Translations under genes and position numbers: made by a program
NCBI GenBank assembly: GCA_003712125.1
Contig: RHLF01000001.1
Coordinates: 806,001 to 870,000 of the forward strand
Origin: Allomuricauda sp.
GTDB lineage: Bacteria > Bacteroidota > Bacteroidia > Flavobacteriales > Flavobacteriaceae
Reading direction: 5' to 3'
Length of the DNA: 64,000 bases
Shown: in pieces, positions 61,372-64,000 of the stretch
Layout of the letters: each line of letters starts with the position of its first letter
How positions within the stretch are numbered: position 1 is the first letter of the stretch
The notes under the pieces: generated by a model
Told to the model about the DNA's origin: nothing
What the model saw: the letters and a program-made list of their open reading frames with translations, nothing else
Database searches by the model: none

Positions 61372-64000
61372 TTCTCTTAAAATACTGCTTGACCCTATTC
61401 TGGTAATTTTGCCGCAAAGGTAAGGTTTGTCTGTTTAAAATTTCTATGTCACTACCCTGCCCATTCAGCACATCGGGTCGTGTAGTTATCGGCGCAGTAA
61501 AATTGTTGTTGTTGGTATTACTTTCTCTTTCTTGTTTCTGACCCTGCTCCAATGCCGCATTTTCCAATTTCAGCAATTGATGCTGAATTTGGTTGGCCCT
61601 TTCAATCGTTTTCTCCGTTATTCCGTTTTCGAGTAACTGATTTTCGAAATCCTCCATTTGACGTAAGAGTTTCTTAGTCAATTCTTGGTCCGATTCATCA
61701 ATCATGTTTTTCAATTGCGCTTCCAATTGCTGTCTCAAATACTGTTGTTCTTTATATATCTCATACACCTCCTGTAACTGGCCCTCACTCAACTCACCAT
61801 TGCCAGTTCCAGTCTGAGAACCTTCTTCACCCTGACCGCCCTTATCTCCCTCTTTTCCGTTTTGCTCCTTACCCTTGTTGCCACTCTTATTTCCCGAACT
61901 CCCTTCCTGCTGCTGTTTGCCATTTTCTCCCTTTTCACCGCTTTGACCCTCTTTGCCCGCCTTTCCGGCCTGGCCCATTTTTTCTTGCAATTCCCCTTGA
62001 CCTTGGATAATATCAGGTAATTGGAAATCGCTATTGCCTTGACCGGAACCTTGACCCGGCTGCATACTCTGCTGCATATTGTCCAATAGTTTCACCAAAA
62101 AGTCAGCCAGACTGTTGCTTGCATTTAAAACATATTGTTGGTACGAAGCACCCTGATACACTTGGTTTTCAGCAATGCTTTCAAGCGATTTGTCAAGGTT
62201 ATAGTACACTTCTGTAATTTGATCATTAACGAATTCTGATAGCTCGGCCCGACGCAACGAAAGTGCAAATAAACTGTCATCAACATGCTCGAAGAGACTC
62301 CGCAATTCTTTTTGTTTTTTAACCGTACTGGAAATTCCAGTTTCCAAACTTGTGCCTTGCTGTACTTGCTCGAACAATGCCTCTTGTTTGAATGAAAACG
62401 TAATTAAATTATCCAGTATTTGTCGCAACATTTCCGCATCTTCAGTTATGGTAGAGCCTCCTCCCATTGCCGCACTTTGTTGTAGTTTATTACCTAACTC
62501 GCGCATTTTCTGTGCAGCCGACTGTTGTTTTTTGGCAGCGTTTTCCTGCAACTGTTGTTTTTCATCTGAACCAGATTCGGAAGACTCTTCTTTGTCCTGA
62601 TGCTTGTTGATTTCCTTAAGAGCCTCCTCCTGATCTTCTTGTATGGCGTTCTGCTCTTGCTTATCAATATTAAAGTCCAATGGCTTTTGCAAACCTTCAT
62701 TGTCCTTTTTTAGTTGGTCTATTTCTTGGTCGATGTCATCATACTTTTCATTCAGTTTCTTTTGTTGTTCCTCAGAAAAATCCTCCCCTATTTTCAATTG
62801 AGACAACACCTCCTGTTCTTTGGCTATGGCGTCTAATTTTTGCGCCAATTGCGAAGCTTTTTCAGTGACGTAATAGCGTTTGGTGAGTTCCAATAACTGT
62901 TCAAGATTACGTTGACTACTGTTTTGGCTTTTTCCTAATCCCTCAAGTTTTTTCTTTAACTCTTCTTTATCTATTTTATCAGCAATCTTGTTCAATTCTT
63001 CAAGCAATTCAGCATTCTTTTTGGCTTTTTCCTCTTGGCGTTCGAGCCGTTCTTTAAGCAACTGTTTTTCTAGGGCATCCAATTCATCTTTAAGGGTTTC
63101 CTTTAATTGATTGGTGAATTTTTGCATCAAATCTTCTTGTGTTTTTTGTTGCTTCAAAAATTGCTTTATTTGAGTCATGTCCTCAAAATCAAGATTCTTC
63201 TGTTGCTTTTGTTCTGCATTGATCTTATCCAAAGTTTCCTTTTGTTCTTCTTGCCTTTGTATGGATTTCTCGAATTTATCCAAAACATTTTCCTGAAATT
63301 CCAATTCCCTTTCCTTTATCTCATTACCGTTCAAAACGCGGGTTTGAAACGCTTGGCTACGGCTAACCTTTCCCCCGCGAAAGGGGTCGTTATCAACCGC
63401 TTCGAAATAAATTACATAATCGGTCCCTGGGCTTGTTTCCAATCCTGATGGGAAGGTATAATACACTTGCGAAAATGTACTTTTAGGTTCTTGTAGCAAT
63501 AGCCGCTGTATAGCGGTGGGTTGATCAACGGGGTGGGTTACCACCCTAAATTCAGTCACCTGATAATCATCTCCCAATTCACCCATAAAATAAAGTTGGT
63601 TCGCCCTTGTCGAATCAACAAACTGTTCCATTTTAATCGTTGGATTTTCATCGCGCACAACAGCGATTTCATAATTCAACTCTTCGTGATTCCTGATGTT
63701 TTGATTGGAAGCCGATATCTTGTAAGCCGTATTTTGAAACAAACTCCTTTCAATGTCGAAAGACGCCTCCTTCTTATTAAACAAATAAGATGTGTCTTTG
63801 GTTGACCAATCCAATTCATCAATATGTTTGCCCGAAACCTGCCAAGTAATACGTGTGCCTTCAGGAACGGTTGCGTTTCCCGTACCTTTTAAATTCTCGG
63901 CGCGCTTCAAAGTATACGCTGGAAAAATTAGCTGCATAGAAAAATCAAGAAGAGCCGGCGTATTGAGGCTTCGCATGGTGTAGTCCTTCGAGTTGAATTC
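61346..64000 (-). CDS. DUF4175 family protein, 5' end off window
   Basis: The frame is open from 61346 to the window edge (884 codons visible); the true start and presumably N-terminal membrane helices lie beyond 64000. After an Ig-like beta region (LKGTGNATVPEGTRITWQV), the protein is dominated by very long Glu/Lys/Gln coiled coils (about residues 220-520), then a Gly-rich tract with G-x-y repeats (KAGKEGQSGEKGENGK) around 61800-61985, then further coiled coil. It matches the DUF4175 family, of unknown function but common beside ybeY/mnmG in Bacteroidota. It is probably an envelope-spanning structural protein. Confidence 0.82.
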   Translation of the reverse strand, partial: EFNSKDYTMRSLNTPALLDFSMQLIFPAYTLKRAENLKGTGNATVPEGTRITWQVSGKHIDELDWSTKDTSYLFNKKEASFDIERSLFQNTAYKISASNQNIRNHEELNYEIAVVRDENPTIKMEQFVDSTRANQLYFMGELGDDYQVTEFRVVTHPVDQPTAIQRLLLQEPKSTFSQVYYTFPSGLETSPGTDYVIYFEAVDNDPFRGGKVSRSQAFQTRVLNGNEIKERELEFQENVLDKFEKSIQRQEEQKETLDKINAEQKQQKNLDFEDMTQIKQFLKQQKTQEDLMQKFTNQLKETLKDELDALEKQLLKERLERQEEKAKKNAELLEELNKIADKIDKEELKKKLEGLGKSQNSSQRNLEQLLELTKRYYVTEKASQLAQKLDAIAKEQEVLSQLKIGEDFSEEQQKKLNEKYDDIDQEIDQLKKDNEGLQKPLDFNIDKQEQNAIQEDQEEALKEINKHQDKEESSESGSDEKQQLQENAAKKQQSAAQKMRELGNKLQQSAAMGGGSTITEDAEMLRQILDNLITFSFKQEALFEQVQQGTSLETGISSTVKKQKELRSLFEHVDDSLFALSLRRAELSEFVNDQITEVYYNLDKSLESIAENQVYQGASYQQYVLNASNSLADFLVKLLDNMQQSMQPGQGSGQGNSDFQLPDIIQGQGELQEKMGQAGKAGKEGQSGEKGENGKQQQEGSSGNKSGNKGKEQNGKEGDKGGQGEEGSQTGTGNGELSEGQLQEVYEIYKEQQYLRQQLEAQLKNMIDESDQELTKKLLRQMEDFENQLLENGITEKTIERANQIQHQLLKLENAALEQGQKQERESNTNNNNFTAPITTRPDVLNGQGSDIEILNRQTLPLRQNYQNRVKQYFKRNDNVPLRE

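Overview
The window looks like a piece of chromosome from a marine-type member of the Flavobacteriaceae (Bacteroidota). Four things point that way. It carries a SprE/PorW gliding/type IX secretion lipoprotein and a PorE-like OmpA protein. Its F-type ATPase operon lacks atpD/atpC, as is usual in the phylum. Several small families otherwise known from flavobacteria are present (DUF6427-, DUF6341-, DUF4254-, DUF4837-, DUF4175- and DUF5687-like). Many start codons are preceded by the Bacteroidota promoter signature TTG-N17-19-TAnnTTTG instead of strong Shine-Dalgarno sites. Base composition is moderately AT-rich throughout. I see no insertion sequence, prophage, CRISPR array, tRNA or rRNA.

Layout. 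1-3750 (minus): a TPR protein cut by the window edge, a sugar-nucleotidyltransferase, dut and a polysaccharide flippase. 3.8-13.1 kb (minus): a small lipoprotein, then a run read as sprE - bactofilin - atpZ - small membrane protein - atpB-E-F-H-A-G, closed by a strong terminator. 13.2-16.4 kb (minus): a serine hydrolase with an ABC ATPase/permease pair. 16.5-18.4 kb: a PaaE-like ferredoxin reductase (+) convergent with a patatin (-). 18.7-22.7 kb (+): an arsenosugar biosynthesis cluster (DUF2064 transferase, CMD-domain protein, radical SAM ArsS, ArsM) followed by a TetR regulator, with several related inverted repeats that look like its operators. 22.7-26.8 kb: GT9 glycosyltransferase, DUF4254, DUF6427, DUF6341 and purD.

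26.9-44.2 kb (minus) is a surface polysaccharide (Wzx/Wzy-type) locus. In order of transcription it holds Wzz, rfbB-A-C-D (dTDP-rhamnose), Wzx, two polymerase/ligase-type membrane proteins, a glycosyltransferase, a methyltransferase, a sugar oxidoreductase - formyltransferase - aminotransferase set (probable N-formylated amino sugar), another glycosyltransferase, the initiating sugar-phosphate transferase and a UDP-glucuronate decarboxylase-like enzyme. A 562-residue protein with a nucleoside-phosphorylase-like C-terminus is translationally coupled to Wzz.

45.9-64 kb holds mostly housekeeping and envelope genes: a GH3-like enzyme, an M23 peptidase, tatA, the PorE-like OmpA protein, a DUF4837 lipoprotein, a MltD-like lytic transglycosylase, pgk, holB, a DoxX protein, a Skp/OmpH-like lipoprotein, a methyltransferase, mnmG, ybeY and a large DUF4175 protein cut by the window edge. 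Two copies of a perfect ParB-type palindrome (parS-like) flank mnmG, suggesting that this end lies in the chromosome-segregation (origin-proximal) domain.

I found no clearly unprecedented system. The most promising leads are the TetR-linked arsenosugar cluster with its operator set, the formyl-sugar module, the parS pair, and the uncharacterised protein coupled to Wzz.
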